64,000 nucleotides of DNA, taken from NCBI GenBank assembly GCA_947589355.1, contig CANPZC010000008.1, positions 1-64,000 of the forward strand. Direction: 5' to 3'. Under the pieces are notes generated by a model that worked only from the letters and a program-made list of their open reading frames with translations, ran no database searches and was not told the DNA's origin. Made by a program: the position numbers and the translations under genes. Of this stretch, positions 52,625 through 62,000 are shown piece by piece (the first letter of the stretch is position 1; each line of letters starts with the position of its first letter). Source of the DNA: an uncultured Clostridia bacterium. GTDB lineage: Bacteria > Bacillota > Clostridia > Oscillospirales > Ruminococcaceae.

Positions 52625-54142
52625 TCACATTCTTTTTCTGAAAACTAATTTTTTGATCATATTCTTTTCTTCGGTTTTCATCGCAATAAACCAAACAGAA
52701 GCAGCGTAGATTACCGCAAAGCCGATTGCAAGCAATCCGATAGATCTATAATTCGGCTGTATAATATCAAATATGTTCAGCAGGATACCGACTATTATAG
52801 GAATGACCATTGCCGGCAAAACTTTCAACAGTTCAAAAAATGTCCTTTTCATATCCATTTTGAGGATTTTCCATATATATAGAGGCTGAACTATAAAGCA
52901 TATAAGAACTTCAGTAATAAATGTTCCTAACGCACTGCCGAGAGCGCCCCATTTCATTGCTAGGGGAATGCTTACTAAAAAATTAAGTATACATAACACA
53001 ATATTTATCTTTATCTGTATATGATGTAGATTTTTTGCGCGAGATATATCCAATTGCAAGCCAAGTGTCATTGTAAGAGTCAATGGCAACATCAACAGCC
53101 AACCAACTATAAATGAATTCGAATATTCAGAGCCTGCCCAGCGCAGCACAAATGCTTTTCCAAAGAAGGTGAAGCCAAGCATAATGAGACAGGTTATATA
53201 CATATTCAGACGAGAAGTTTTTACAAACAAATCATTCAACTCTTTATCTGCTCTTTGCGACACCAATCTGTTGACCTGAGATATAAACACTCCGGAAACC
53301 GCCATTCCGAGCTGCATATAAATAGAATTAAAAGTTGCGCCAACAGAATAAACAGAAATTTGGGTTGTTCCATGTGTTCTTGCGAGTATCAGTTTATCTA
53401 TCTGCCAGTTTAGCTGATCAGTCACACTTTGCAAAAAGATAAACCATGTAAACACAAAAATTGTGCGAACCAATGTACTGCTGTAACGCTCCAGCTTGAA
53501 CCTGATATGTATATTCTTAAAGCAAAAGAAGATGTTGGCTATCAGCATAATGCCGGTAATAGCAAGCCTAACCGAAATTATGGTCGTGCAGTCGCTGCCC
53601 CTATATAACAATGGCGCAGTAATGATTGGCGCAGCTATGACAGATAAAGCGTTTATAGCCTTGCCAAATATAAATCGTTCATTAGCAATAACAATAGAGT
53701 TGAAGCAACTGTTGAAAACCATTACCCCTGTCAATGCTGATAATAGAATAAAACTCTTTTCAACAAGTTCATATTCCTGCGGAAGTATCTTATCACCAAA
53801 AAGTTGTGGCGAGAATCGCGAAATTAAAAGGCCGGCACCAACTCCTATAATTGCCAGAACTGAAAAAATAATCAAAAACAAGCCGTTAAGGCCGTCAACT
53901 TTTGTTTTATCCGTTTCCTTGGTCTGAACATAAAATCTTATATATGCAGCATTTGCTCCGGCATTGAAAATCGTCAGATAACCGATAAAAGATGTGACAA
54001 GCGAATATACTCCATATTGACTTTGACCTAGAAGACGCAGTACAAGTGGTGTATATAAAAGTCCCGTCAGGAGCTCAGCGGCGATGGTTATATATGATAG
54101 TACAACGCCAAGCGTCATTTGCTTTTTTCTATTAAAACTCAT
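52625..54142 (-). CDS. Oligosaccharide flippase (Wzx/MOP superfamily), right locus
   Basis: A 505-aa protein with 12-14 membrane helices. TLGVVLSYITIAAELLTGLL followed by YTPLVLRLLGQSQYGVYSLV is a typical flippase start, and the C-terminal helices match the polysaccharide biosynthesis C domain. It exports the right-locus repeat unit. Not closely similar in sequence to the left flippase (32293-33753), which points to distinct substrates. AGGGA precedes the ATG. Confidence 0.9.
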   Translation of the reverse strand: MSFNRKKQMTLGVVLSYITIAAELLTGLLYTPLVLRLLGQSQYGVYSLVTSFIGYLTIFNAGANAAYIRFYVQTKETDKTKVDGLNGLFLIIFSVLAIIGVGAGLLISRFSPQLFGDKILPQEYELVEKSFILLSALTGVMVFNSCFNSIVIANERFIFGKAINALSVIAAPIITAPLLYRGSDCTTIISVRLAITGIMLIANIFFCFKNIHIRFKLERYSSTLVRTIFVFTWFIFLQSVTDQLNWQIDKLILARTHGTTQISVYSVGATFNSIYMQLGMAVSGVFISQVNRLVSQRADKELNDLFVKTSRLNMYITCLIMLGFTFFGKAFVLRWAGSEYSNSFIVGWLLMLPLTLTMTLGLQLDISRAKNLHHIQIKINIVLCILNFLVSIPLAMKWGALGSALGTFITEVLICFIVQPLYIWKILKMDMKRTFFELLKVLPAMVIPIIVGILLNIFDIIQPNYRSIGLLAIGFAVIYAASVWFIAMKTEEKNMIKKLVFRKRM

Positions 54143-54168
54143 CTATGCGTCCCTCGATATAAACTTTA

Positions 54169-55299
54169 TCACTCTTCATGAAAACACTTTTTATAAAATT
54201 CCGCTGCCTTTTTTCGTTCTGCTTCTAAAACTGCAGGCACATTTGAATAATCCACCTCAAATAGCTTTTCGCGGGTCTCTCCTGCATTTTCAAAACAATC
54301 TTTAAGTTCGTCAAAATTTCTACCCACTATTCTAAACTTATTAAAGAGCGTTTCGAGCCTGCTACCCATACTGGGCTGATCTGCTCTTTTAAAATATACA
54401 AACGGTTTATTGAACAGAATAGAGAAAACCGATGCGTGAAAGCTGTCCGTCACGACAAGCCGCGCGTTATGAATCCAATATAAAAACTCGTCGGGGCGGG
54501 TGTGAATATAATAATCGCTGTCAATATCCATGATGTCGATTACCCGCAGTCCAAGTTCGTCGGCAAGCTTGCAGGTTTTTTCTTTGACTTCGCCCTTAAA
54601 GCCGCCCAAAGCGTATACAAAAATATACTTGTCGTCAACATACTGCGAAGGTCTTTTCAGAATTTCAAGCCACTCAGATGTATCAATAAGCATAGTCGGG
54701 TCAAGAAGCACAGTCGCCTCTTTGCCGGTAAGTTCTTTAATAAGCTCGGCACCGCGCTCCTCACGGACGGATAAGTATTCAAAACCCTCAAGACCCTTTT
54801 TGTAGATTTTTAGATATTTTTTCGGGAACTTGTCGAAGCCGAAGCTTGGGGCGATGGTAAGTCTCTTCGATGGCTCAGCAAACATAAGAAAAAAATATTC
54901 AAGCTCATGGCGGTCATTTTTCCATCCGTGCCAAACTTGATCAGAGCCGGTGACGAAATAATCATATTCTTTATTGAAGTTTTGCGGAAGTTTGCGGTAT
55001 TTAATCATTGGAGCAATCTTAAGATACTGCTTGGAAAATTCTAATATGTAGCTCCTTCTTTCGTCTGTTTTTAGTAATTGATAACGACGTATCTTTTCAT
55101 ATTTTGTAAAGTACAAAGCGAGATGAACTGCCTTTTTTACAATCGCATCTGGAGTTAAATAAACATGTGCCTGTTCATAATAGGGAATTGTGCACGCATC
55201 ATAGCCTAAAAGGCTAAAATATCTCTGAACAGCATAATTTTGAATCTTATTACCAAAATTTATATCATCATAAGGAGTAATAATTGCAATTTTATTCAT
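54169..55299 (-). CDS. Polysaccharide pyruvyl transferase family protein
   Basis: A 376-aa protein. IITPYDDINFGNKIQNYAVQ is the common N-terminal loop, YFVTGSDQVWHG and FIFVYALGG domain markers, and TDSFHASVFSILFNKPFVY contains the His proposed to bind the donor phosphate. Such enzymes add ketal-linked pyruvate from PEP to sugars, giving negative charge. It lies between the flippase and the polymerase genes. Confidence 0.88.
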   Translation of the reverse strand: MNKIAIITPYDDINFGNKIQNYAVQRYFSLLGYDACTIPYYEQAHVYLTPDAIVKKAVHLALYFTKYEKIRRYQLLKTDERRSYILEFSKQYLKIAPMIKYRKLPQNFNKEYDYFVTGSDQVWHGWKNDRHELEYFFLMFAEPSKRLTIAPSFGFDKFPKKYLKIYKKGLEGFEYLSVREERGAELIKELTGKEATVLLDPTMLIDTSEWLEILKRPSQYVDDKYIFVYALGGFKGEVKEKTCKLADELGLRVIDIMDIDSDYYIHTRPDEFLYWIHNARLVVTDSFHASVFSILFNKPFVYFKRADQPSMGSRLETLFNKFRIVGRNFDELKDCFENAGETREKLFEVDYSNVPAVLEAERKKAAEFYKKCFHEE

Positions 55300-55314
55300 T
55301 TTACCCTCCTAAAA

Positions 55315-56391
55315 CTATCTGCTCCACATGGTCTGATATGGTATAACATCCTGCTTGCCGATTGAAAAATCATTTATAATTATTCCCACATATGCCACCA
55401 GAATTACCACAGCTACAATATTGCTGATTGATGTTTTAGATATTTTAAGATTCAGATTTTTTATAGCAAGAGGAACATACATTACTATAAACGAGTTCAT
55501 ATGCCACGTTAGCCTATGAATATTGGATGGCATTACTGCACTTAAAGACATTACAAAAAGGCACAAAGTTACCGCTGAATACAACAACTTTAATTCCTTA
55601 GAATTTTTTACTGATTCATATTCATATGCCAAAAGAAGAAAGAAGCTTAAAAATATCAGCATATATGCCCAGTTGAAATTTTCAGTTTTATTTGCATATG
55701 AATTAGTAAAATAATTGCTATAAAAGCCAAATCTCGCTAAATAAGGTAAAATAAAGCCGCGTATCGTAAATGACAACAGATATATTACAATCACAATGAT
55801 TCCGCTTCTTAAGGGTGGAATGTTGACATTATATAATATATACAACGGAATAAATATAACAACTGACTTATGAAATAAAAACGCAATTATAAAAAATGGA
55901 AGTGATTTAATAACCTTTTTTTCTTTCATATAAGGAAGCGCAAGTATCATTATTGCTGTAGCAATGTATTGTCTCATCCCATTCATAGCTATAAAATAAT
56001 CTTTACAAAGCACAAAAAGCAATATACTATAAACTGGGGAGATGGATTCTTTATAAATAATAAAATAGTATGATCCGCAAATAATAATAGCTGAAACTAT
56101 AAAAATGCTCTGTGGATCACTGGTGAATTTTTTTAAAATTTCATTTAACAACCTATAGCCACTTTCTACATATTTTGGCATAGAATAAAAAAATCTGTAG
56201 TAAGATCCATAGTCCGTTCCTACATTATACCTCACTCCCATAATAAAAGTTAGCGGAATAAATGACAAAAAGGCAAATAATTTGTACATAATTTGTCTTT
56301 CTGCGATGAAAAGCCGGCCATAGTTTTTGAGTTTCAGGGCGATATATGCAAACAAAATCGACAAAGAAGTTCCTACAAAATAAACCGCCAC
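55315..56391 (-). CDS. EpsG family (Wzy-like) polysaccharide polymerase, right locus
   Basis: A 358-aa membrane protein with about ten helices. FIPLTFIMGVRYNVGTDYGS and YFIAMNGMRQYIATAIMILA are the EpsG hallmarks; the RYNVGTDY form is closer to the family consensus than the left-locus paralogue (28560-29624), which has RRGIGRDY. It joins exported repeats into polymer. Confidence 0.87.
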   Translation of the reverse strand: MAVYFVGTSLSILFAYIALKLKNYGRLFIAERQIMYKLFAFLSFIPLTFIMGVRYNVGTDYGSYYRFFYSMPKYVESGYRLLNEILKKFTSDPQSIFIVSAIIICGSYYFIIYKESISPVYSILLFVLCKDYFIAMNGMRQYIATAIMILALPYMKEKKVIKSLPFFIIAFLFHKSVVIFIPLYILYNVNIPPLRSGIIVIVIYLLSFTIRGFILPYLARFGFYSNYFTNSYANKTENFNWAYMLIFLSFFLLLAYEYESVKNSKELKLLYSAVTLCLFVMSLSAVMPSNIHRLTWHMNSFIVMYVPLAIKNLNLKISKTSISNIVAVVILVAYVGIIINDFSIGKQDVIPYQTMWSR

Positions 56392-56462
56392 CTTAGCACC
56401 TCTCCTTATATATTAGATTTTTGGTTTACACATATGATTATAAAAGTGCAAAATTCATATTT

Positions 56463-57461
56463 TCACTTTCTTATCCCTCTAAATTTTCTCCACATCGAAT
56501 ATATAAAATTATATAAATATGGAGAAATGCGAAACAGAATATACTTTTTCCATTTAAGGCAATGTTGCTTTGCATACTTCTTTCCATCTGCCCATGAGCT
56601 TTTAAACAAATTTACACACTCAGCACTGAGGTCTTTTAATTCGTCTTTACAATATGAGTTATAGTTCGCGGACCATATCTGAGGACAGTATATCAGACAA
56701 GAAAAGCTATCTGCATTCTTCATCTGTGGATAACGCTGTAACAGATTTTCATGCCGTTCGTAAAATGCTTTCCAGAAATCAACACAGAATTTTTTTGAGT
56801 TCTTTTTATGATGAACGCTTGACTGATCCCCATGATAATAGAAATACATGTCTATTTCACAAACGGCAACTTTATTGCACCTTTCAAATACCTCCCAAGT
56901 TGATGCCAAATCTTCATGCAAACTTTCAGGTAAAAAAGGGCAATCGCCCCACACTTCTTTTTTGGCTAATCGACAACAAGGAGTTGACCCGATACCGTTG
57001 CAAGTGATTAAATGTTCCAAAGCCTCAAGATTACTATAAGTTTTAATGTCATAGTCTACTTTGTTTACAGTAAGCTTTGGGTATTCTGAAATCACTGATA
57101 ATCTGCCTAACGCCAAATCTGAGCCGGTGCTTTGAATTGCCTCGGCTAAACATTCTATCATATTCAATAAAGCAGTATCATCGCTGTCTATAAAAATAAC
57201 ATAATCACCGTTGCTAACCGAAATGCCCTTTGCTCTTGCAAGAGCTGAGCCTGAGTTATCAATATGAACTACTGTAACCCTTTTGTCCCTTTTTGCATAT
57301 TCATCAGCTTCTTCGGCAACGTCCTTATCTGAGCCGTCGTCTACAATAATAATTTCGAGATTACTGTATGTCTGACTCATAACGCTGCTCATACAGTACG
57401 CCAGTTTATCTTTTGGGGTATTGTATACTGGGATTATAACGCTTATCAGACCTATGCTCAT
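56463..57461 (-). CDS. Glycosyltransferase family 2
   Basis: A 332-aa GT-A enzyme. LISVIIPVYNTPKDKLAYCM, IIIVDDGSDKDVAEE, GSALARAKGISVSNGDYVIF and IDSDDTAL show the GT2 core with its metal-binding Asp site. It adds one sugar in the right-locus repeat. Donor unknown. Confidence 0.9.
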   Translation of the reverse strand: MSIGLISVIIPVYNTPKDKLAYCMSSVMSQTYSNLEIIIVDDGSDKDVAEEADEYAKRDKRVTVVHIDNSGSALARAKGISVSNGDYVIFIDSDDTALLNMIECLAEAIQSTGSDLALGRLSVISEYPKLTVNKVDYDIKTYSNLEALEHLITCNGIGSTPCCRLAKKEVWGDCPFLPESLHEDLASTWEVFERCNKVAVCEIDMYFYYHGDQSSVHHKKNSKKFCVDFWKAFYERHENLLQRYPQMKNADSFSCLIYCPQIWSANYNSYCKDELKDLSAECVNLFKSSWADGKKYAKQHCLKWKKYILFRISPYLYNFIYSMWRKFRGIRK

Positions 57462-57496
57462 AATTTTACCTTCTTATATATCAGTATTTTACCTTA

Positions 57497-58549
57497 TCAA
57501 CTGCTATTTCTTTTCAAAACTATATGATCTATTTTTGATTTTCCGTAAACAATAGCCGCTGATACTAAAGTTGTTACCAGCATTACACCGGCAGTAACAA
57601 AAAATCTTGGGCAAACTCCTAAAGGCTGCGCTGCAAATGCTCCTATTATATCCTGCATCGTCCAGCCTACTATCGGGTGTAAAAAATATATCAGCATTGA
57701 AAGCTTTTCTCCAATATAAGAGAATATATTTTCTTGGGTATTATTGTTAATACACCATATCATTGCAAAAACAACCGCAAACACTGTACCGATATATAGC
57801 ACCGTTCCCATTTCCGCAAGTCCTAATATATAATCCTTTGCATATCCCTCGCCAACACTGATAATAAGCGCAAGAGCTATGTATGTTTTAGGATATTTTA
57901 TTACAATGGGACTGTTATTTCTAATCGCCATTCCGATCAGCATAAACGGTATGGCGTCAAACCATGTGTTACGCACCGAATATGTTTCAAGAAAAGAAAA
58001 CGGTCCAATTCCTGTAATACCGATTTTAACAATAACTGCTCTCACAATAATATGTGCAAAAAGCAACAGAACAGCTATCAATGCTGAAAACTTAGTTATA
58101 ATTTTTCTTATTTTTTCACTTTGAAACAGCAGCCCTATAACTGCATAGGCTCCTATCAAGGATACTAAAAACCATTCTCCACCGCCCATGAATCCCGTGC
58201 CGATTATTATTGCTTTTGCGAAGGCTTTAATACTGAAATACGGTAAAAGGCCGCTCAGTGCCTCAATAAAAGAACTGCCTCCCTTTACTTCTACTATAAG
58301 CTGATATAAAGAATATAAAGCGATATGCCCTAATAGCAGATAACATATATGCTTTATTTTTTTAGCCAGCCTGCTTATAGGTAGACTGCCATCTTTACTG
58401 AGAAAATAAAAACCGCTAACCAAAAAGAATATCGGAACTCCGCAATGGGAAAGCGTATAGGTAGTTATACCCCCCGCTGGATTAAAGTGGTTTAAAACAA
58501 CGAGATAGCATGCCAATGCTTTTAGTTTACTAATCGAATTGTTTTTCAT
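57497..58549 (-). CDS. Acyltransferase 3 family membrane protein (contains G6 tract, ON)
   Basis: A 350-aa protein with about ten helices. ISKLKALACYLVVLNHFNPA has the catalytic His in LNH, and PIFFLVSGFYFLSK is the second motif, as in OafA/WecH-type sugar O-acetyltransferases. NHFNPAGGITTYTLSH spans six G at 58470-58475, so slippage would stop translation at about residue 30. It is open as sequenced. Third acyltransferase of the region and the only one in frame. Confidence 0.88.
   Translation of the reverse strand: MKNNSISKLKALACYLVVLNHFNPAGGITTYTLSHCGVPIFFLVSGFYFLSKDGSLPISRLAKKIKHICYLLLGHIALYSLYQLIVEVKGGSSFIEALSGLLPYFSIKAFAKAIIIGTGFMGGGEWFLVSLIGAYAVIGLLFQSEKIRKIITKFSALIAVLLLFAHIIVRAVIVKIGITGIGPFSFLETYSVRNTWFDAIPFMLIGMAIRNNSPIVIKYPKTYIALALIISVGEGYAKDYILGLAEMGTVLYIGTVFAVVFAMIWCINNNTQENIFSYIGEKLSMLIYFLHPIVGWTMQDIIGAFAAQPLGVCPRFFVTAGVMLVTTLVSAAIVYGKSKIDHIVLKRNSS
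58470..58475 (-). repeat. G6 tract in acyltransferase gene (ON)
   Basis: Coding strand CCAGC, six G, TATAAC; read GCG GGG GGT ATA ACT. Loss of one G brings TAA into frame two codons on. Confidence 0.85.
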
Positions 58550-58567
58550 TTTTATCTCCGAACGCCC

Positions 58568-61000
58568 TTAAAATTCATGGAGATTTTCGAGAAGATTGTA
58601 AAACGGCTCAATATCTTTCTCAGGGAAAGTATAATGCACCGATTTTGGTGGAAGCGTGCTTACCTCTTTTTTGATTTTTTCAATGTCCGTATCCTTTTTA
58701 GAAAGTTCGACCACTATTTCTGCAATTTTATCAAGTGCTTCATCATTCCAGTCATATCTTGCTATTTCCTGCGTTCCGAGCCTTATTCCATAGCCCTGGA
58801 ATAATTCCTTGTGCTTCTTATTGAGTGTTACTTCGCACTTATATGCATTATCATAGATAGTGTCCATTACATCTTTGCTGCATCTTATAAATATTTGATG
58901 TGTCTCGGATATCTTTCCTCCGATATCTGCAACATCGTATCCTTCTTCGCGAAGCTTCTTACCGAGATAATTTGAGCAGTGTACAACATGGCTCATATAT
59001 TCAGAACCGTATTTCTCAAATTCCAACATTGCAAACAGCAGACTGATCTTCTGATGCATCTGAGAATGTCTGAGATAAAGAGGATTAATAGTTGTTTCCA
59101 TCATATCGTGAAGGTGCTTGTCATTTGTCATTATCAGTCCTGATGCAGGTCCCGGAAATGTTTTGTGTGTTCCGCCAAACATGATCATATTGTTCATTGT
59201 CTTTAACGGATTGGGAGTCAGCCCCGCCGCTATCAGACCCATGACCTGACTGCAATCGTAAAGAAGCACAGTATGTTCTGTATTGATCCTGCTGACCTCC
59301 ATAGGTCTTATAATATCCGAGGGAGCAAGCAAGATGAACTTTATGCCTTCCTTTTCGACCATGTCGTTAAGTGCCTCGTAATCAAGGTCATTTCGTTCCA
59401 AATCATACGGCGCATTATATGTAATCACACCGAGTCTTTTTACGACAGGCTCAACTGAAGCATGGCCGCCGTGTTCCTTGCTGAGAATAACCATTTTATC
59501 TCCGCTTTTGCAGACAGTTTTAACTATCATGTCAATGCAGTGCATTCCTGTAAATGGCCTTGGGTCAGTATACTTTGCTCCAAAAATTCTTTCACATACA
59601 TCCGCAAGCATCTGATAGAACGGCAAAAGCTTCTCACAACCAATAAAGTTGTCATCCATGCTGAAAGAATAAACATTATTCATTATGTAGCGTTCCTGAA
59701 ATCCTATGGTGAGCGGAAGATTTGCAAAGTCGGAAATTATATTTTCCGCAGCACACAGCGGCAGCGCCCTTTTATGATAGTCTACAAAATCTTTGGCACA
59801 GTTAAATGCCTGCTCAAGATGTTCTTCAACTTTCATATCCGACCCTCTCTTGTAAAGAATAGACTTGTCCATTTTAAATAATGCAACCGAAGCAGGCTTA
59901 ATATCCCTGCAAAGATAGTAAGCCCTGCCTTCGTAATAAATCTTTTCCCGTCCGTCAGGTTCGACATCGCAAAGATATGTATTTCCCATACAACGGAATC
60001 TGAAAACAGACGACTTTATAGCTTTCATTGGCGTAAGTCCGATTATTACGCTTTCTTTTACTGCAAGCATATTGCAGATCTGTTTAAGTATTCGTGAACC
60101 GGAATTGTTGATATATTCCTCATCAAAATCTCTAAGCTCTTCCAAAGAATCAAATTCAAAGATAACGTTATCCGAGCATCTCTTCGCATACATATATAAA
60201 TCATTAAGATGCTCATCCTGAATGTCTGCCCAGAACTTATTCGCAGAATCCGCATTCTTATATTCTTCCGAAATATATCTGATCATTTTCTTTGAAAAGC
60301 TCTCTGAGTAAAATGCATAACCCAACGTGACCCATACATCAAAGCACCTATCACCATAAAATGTATCAATTATCCTGTCGTCGCTATTGGTTTTGATACC
60401 TCTTTCGGCAGTTTTCCCGGGAACATAGACAGTACAGTAATAAGAATCGTAAGCATATCTCTGAAAAATATTTTCAGCAAAATAAAGATCAGATGAAGTT
60501 ATTATAGTATTTTTAAGATATTCGCGTGCTGCATATACGCTGGCATGGTTATTTCTTTCAGCATAGTCGTCGGCTTCTACCAGAGTTATCCCATATTTTT
60601 CTTTAAGATATTCAAATTTTTCTTTCATGTATCCGACAACAATTATTATTTTCTGAATACCTTTTTCTCTCAGTTGTCTGATCTGACGTTCCACCAAAGC
60701 TTCTCCCTTGACCTTCAATAGTCCCTTGGGGAGTTCATAATTTAATGGAACAAACCTTGTAGACATTCCGGCAGCAAGAATTACAGCATTATCTATTTTA
60801 TACTTTTCTAAAAATTCATTGCCGCTATCAGTAATGCTGTTATCAGTATCAATATACTTTAATTTTTTTAGTGTTTTAATATCTTCTTCTGTTTCCAGCA
60901 ACTCACGGTGAAGCTCAAAAGCAAGGCTTTCGCTGTCAATGGGAGATTTCTCGCTTGCCGCCAACAGAATATCAAATTGTTTTTTCGTCATTTTATTCAT
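58568..61000 (-). CDS. Fusion: winged helix + LicC-like nucleotidyltransferase + SHMT-like PLP domain
   Basis: An 810-aa multidomain protein. Residues 1-66 look like a winged-helix domain (KKQFDILLAASEKSP, ETEEDIKTLKKLKYI), sometimes found ahead of LicC-like enzymes. Residues 70-300 form a nucleotidyltransferase: NAVILAAGMSTRFVPL and PKGLLKVKGEALVERQI, then SSDLYFAENIF with the metal Asp, most like CTP:phosphocholine cytidylyltransferase. From about 390 to 780 is a fold-type I PLP domain like serine hydroxymethyltransferase: LPLCAAENIIS, SKEHGGHASVEP, Asp582 in LLYDCSQ and Lys613 in FGGTHKTFPGPASGLI. It may build and CDP-activate a hydroxylated amine or amino acid for the LicD enzyme next door. 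Known CDP-activating fusions in phosphonate pathways use a different aminotransferase domain; no PEP mutase is present here. Confidence 0.82.
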   Translation of the reverse strand: MNKMTKKQFDILLAASEKSPIDSESLAFELHRELLETEEDIKTLKKLKYIDTDNSITDSGNEFLEKYKIDNAVILAAGMSTRFVPLNYELPKGLLKVKGEALVERQIRQLREKGIQKIIIVVGYMKEKFEYLKEKYGITLVEADDYAERNNHASVYAAREYLKNTIITSSDLYFAENIFQRYAYDSYYCTVYVPGKTAERGIKTNSDDRIIDTFYGDRCFDVWVTLGYAFYSESFSKKMIRYISEEYKNADSANKFWADIQDEHLNDLYMYAKRCSDNVIFEFDSLEELRDFDEEYINNSGSRILKQICNMLAVKESVIIGLTPMKAIKSSVFRFRCMGNTYLCDVEPDGREKIYYEGRAYYLCRDIKPASVALFKMDKSILYKRGSDMKVEEHLEQAFNCAKDFVDYHKRALPLCAAENIISDFANLPLTIGFQERYIMNNVYSFSMDDNFIGCEKLLPFYQMLADVCERIFGAKYTDPRPFTGMHCIDMIVKTVCKSGDKMVILSKEHGGHASVEPVVKRLGVITYNAPYDLERNDLDYEALNDMVEKEGIKFILLAPSDIIRPMEVSRINTEHTVLLYDCSQVMGLIAAGLTPNPLKTMNNMIMFGGTHKTFPGPASGLIMTNDKHLHDMMETTINPLYLRHSQMHQKISLLFAMLEFEKYGSEYMSHVVHCSNYLGKKLREEGYDVADIGGKISETHQIFIRCSKDVMDTIYDNAYKCEVTLNKKHKELFQGYGIRLGTQEIARYDWNDEALDKIAEIVVELSKKDTDIEKIKKEVSTLPPKSVHYTFPEKDIEPFYNLLENLHEF

Positions 61001-61027
61001 TTCTATCCTTTAATATCTAATATAATT

Positions 61028-61927
61028 TTATACTTTAAACTCCAGAACAACATGCTTTTCGCGTTTGTCCTCAGGAGGTATTTTCATATAATTTCCATAT
61101 AGCTGCTTTAATATCCGGTCATATCCCACAGGAATATTGAATTGATGACCTTCAAAATCAGCTTTAATATATTCGCAGTAATCCTTGCGAAGAAATGTCT
61201 CACCCTTGAATTTTTTTCTTCCCCCTGGTATTACAACTAATTTGGAATTGCCGTTTTTACACATACCGAATACCGAGAAAGCAAGTTTTGCAACATACCT
61301 GACAGGGAGCCACGATATTAAAAAGCCTAATAAAGTCTTGAATCTGAACAGCAATGCTAATTTTGTATTATTGCCCGTCAAAGACAAAAAGAGTTTTCTG
61401 TTTTTATAAAAATTCCTGCATGATATCATTCCAAGAGCAGCTGTACACAATACTTCATGGATCAATCTTAAAAAATTATTTGTATATGTATTTTCAACAA
61501 GAAATATATCAATAGATACACCGCATTCGGAATTGTACAAGTCCGCTGCCTCTTTAAAAATTGTACCCTTCTTCCTAACCTTGACCATAATCATTCCATA
61601 ATCATCAGTTTTGCCGGGAATATGAATCCAGTATTTATCTTTATATTTTTCTTTGAATTTTTCTGCAAATTTATAAAAATCCTCTCTTGGCATATCCAAG
61701 TCGGCATCGTCGTCCCATGGAATAAATCCTTTATGTCTGACTGCGCCTAACAGCGTACCGCCACTTAAAGAATACCTCAATCCATTTTCCTCACATACAC
61801 TTTTAATGTCATCAAGCATTTCTATCAATGTGCTTTTCAGCAGATTTAAATCTTTTTCCGACAAGCTAATATAGTTTGGATCTTTGCTTAAAACATTTTT
61901 AAAAATGTCATTAGTTCTGAAATTCAA
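61028..61927 (-). CDS. LicD family phosphotransferase (right locus)
   Basis: A 299-aa LicD protein with SLSGGTLLGAVRHKGFIPWD and DDADLDMPREDF, the Asp cluster of the nucleotidyl-donor binding site. It is adjacent to the LicC-like fusion enzyme, which is the expected donor-maker, so it probably attaches the CDP-activated phospho-compound to the right-locus glycan. Related to the left LicD (26415-27266); both end in a short YGNYMK.PP..KR motif. Confidence 0.9.
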   Translation of the reverse strand: MNFRTNDIFKNVLSKDPNYISLSEKDLNLLKSTLIEMLDDIKSVCEENGLRYSLSGGTLLGAVRHKGFIPWDDDADLDMPREDFYKFAEKFKEKYKDKYWIHIPGKTDDYGMIMVKVRKKGTIFKEAADLYNSECGVSIDIFLVENTYTNNFLRLIHEVLCTAALGMISCRNFYKNRKLFLSLTGNNTKLALLFRFKTLLGFLISWLPVRYVAKLAFSVFGMCKNGNSKLVVIPGGRKKFKGETFLRKDYCEYIKADFEGHQFNIPVGYDRILKQLYGNYMKIPPEDKREKHVVLEFKV

Positions 61928-62000
61928 GATATATTACGCTCCTTGTGAATTTATAATCATCAACTTTAATTTCATAGCATTCTTGTTTCACTTATGCGAT

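Noticed and set aside
50873-61000. Complete phosphonate pathway
   Set aside because: A TPP enzyme and a nucleotidyltransferase-PLP fusion recall phosphonate genes, but there is no PEP mutase in the window and the TPP enzyme is MenD-sized rather than phosphonopyruvate-decarboxylase-sized.
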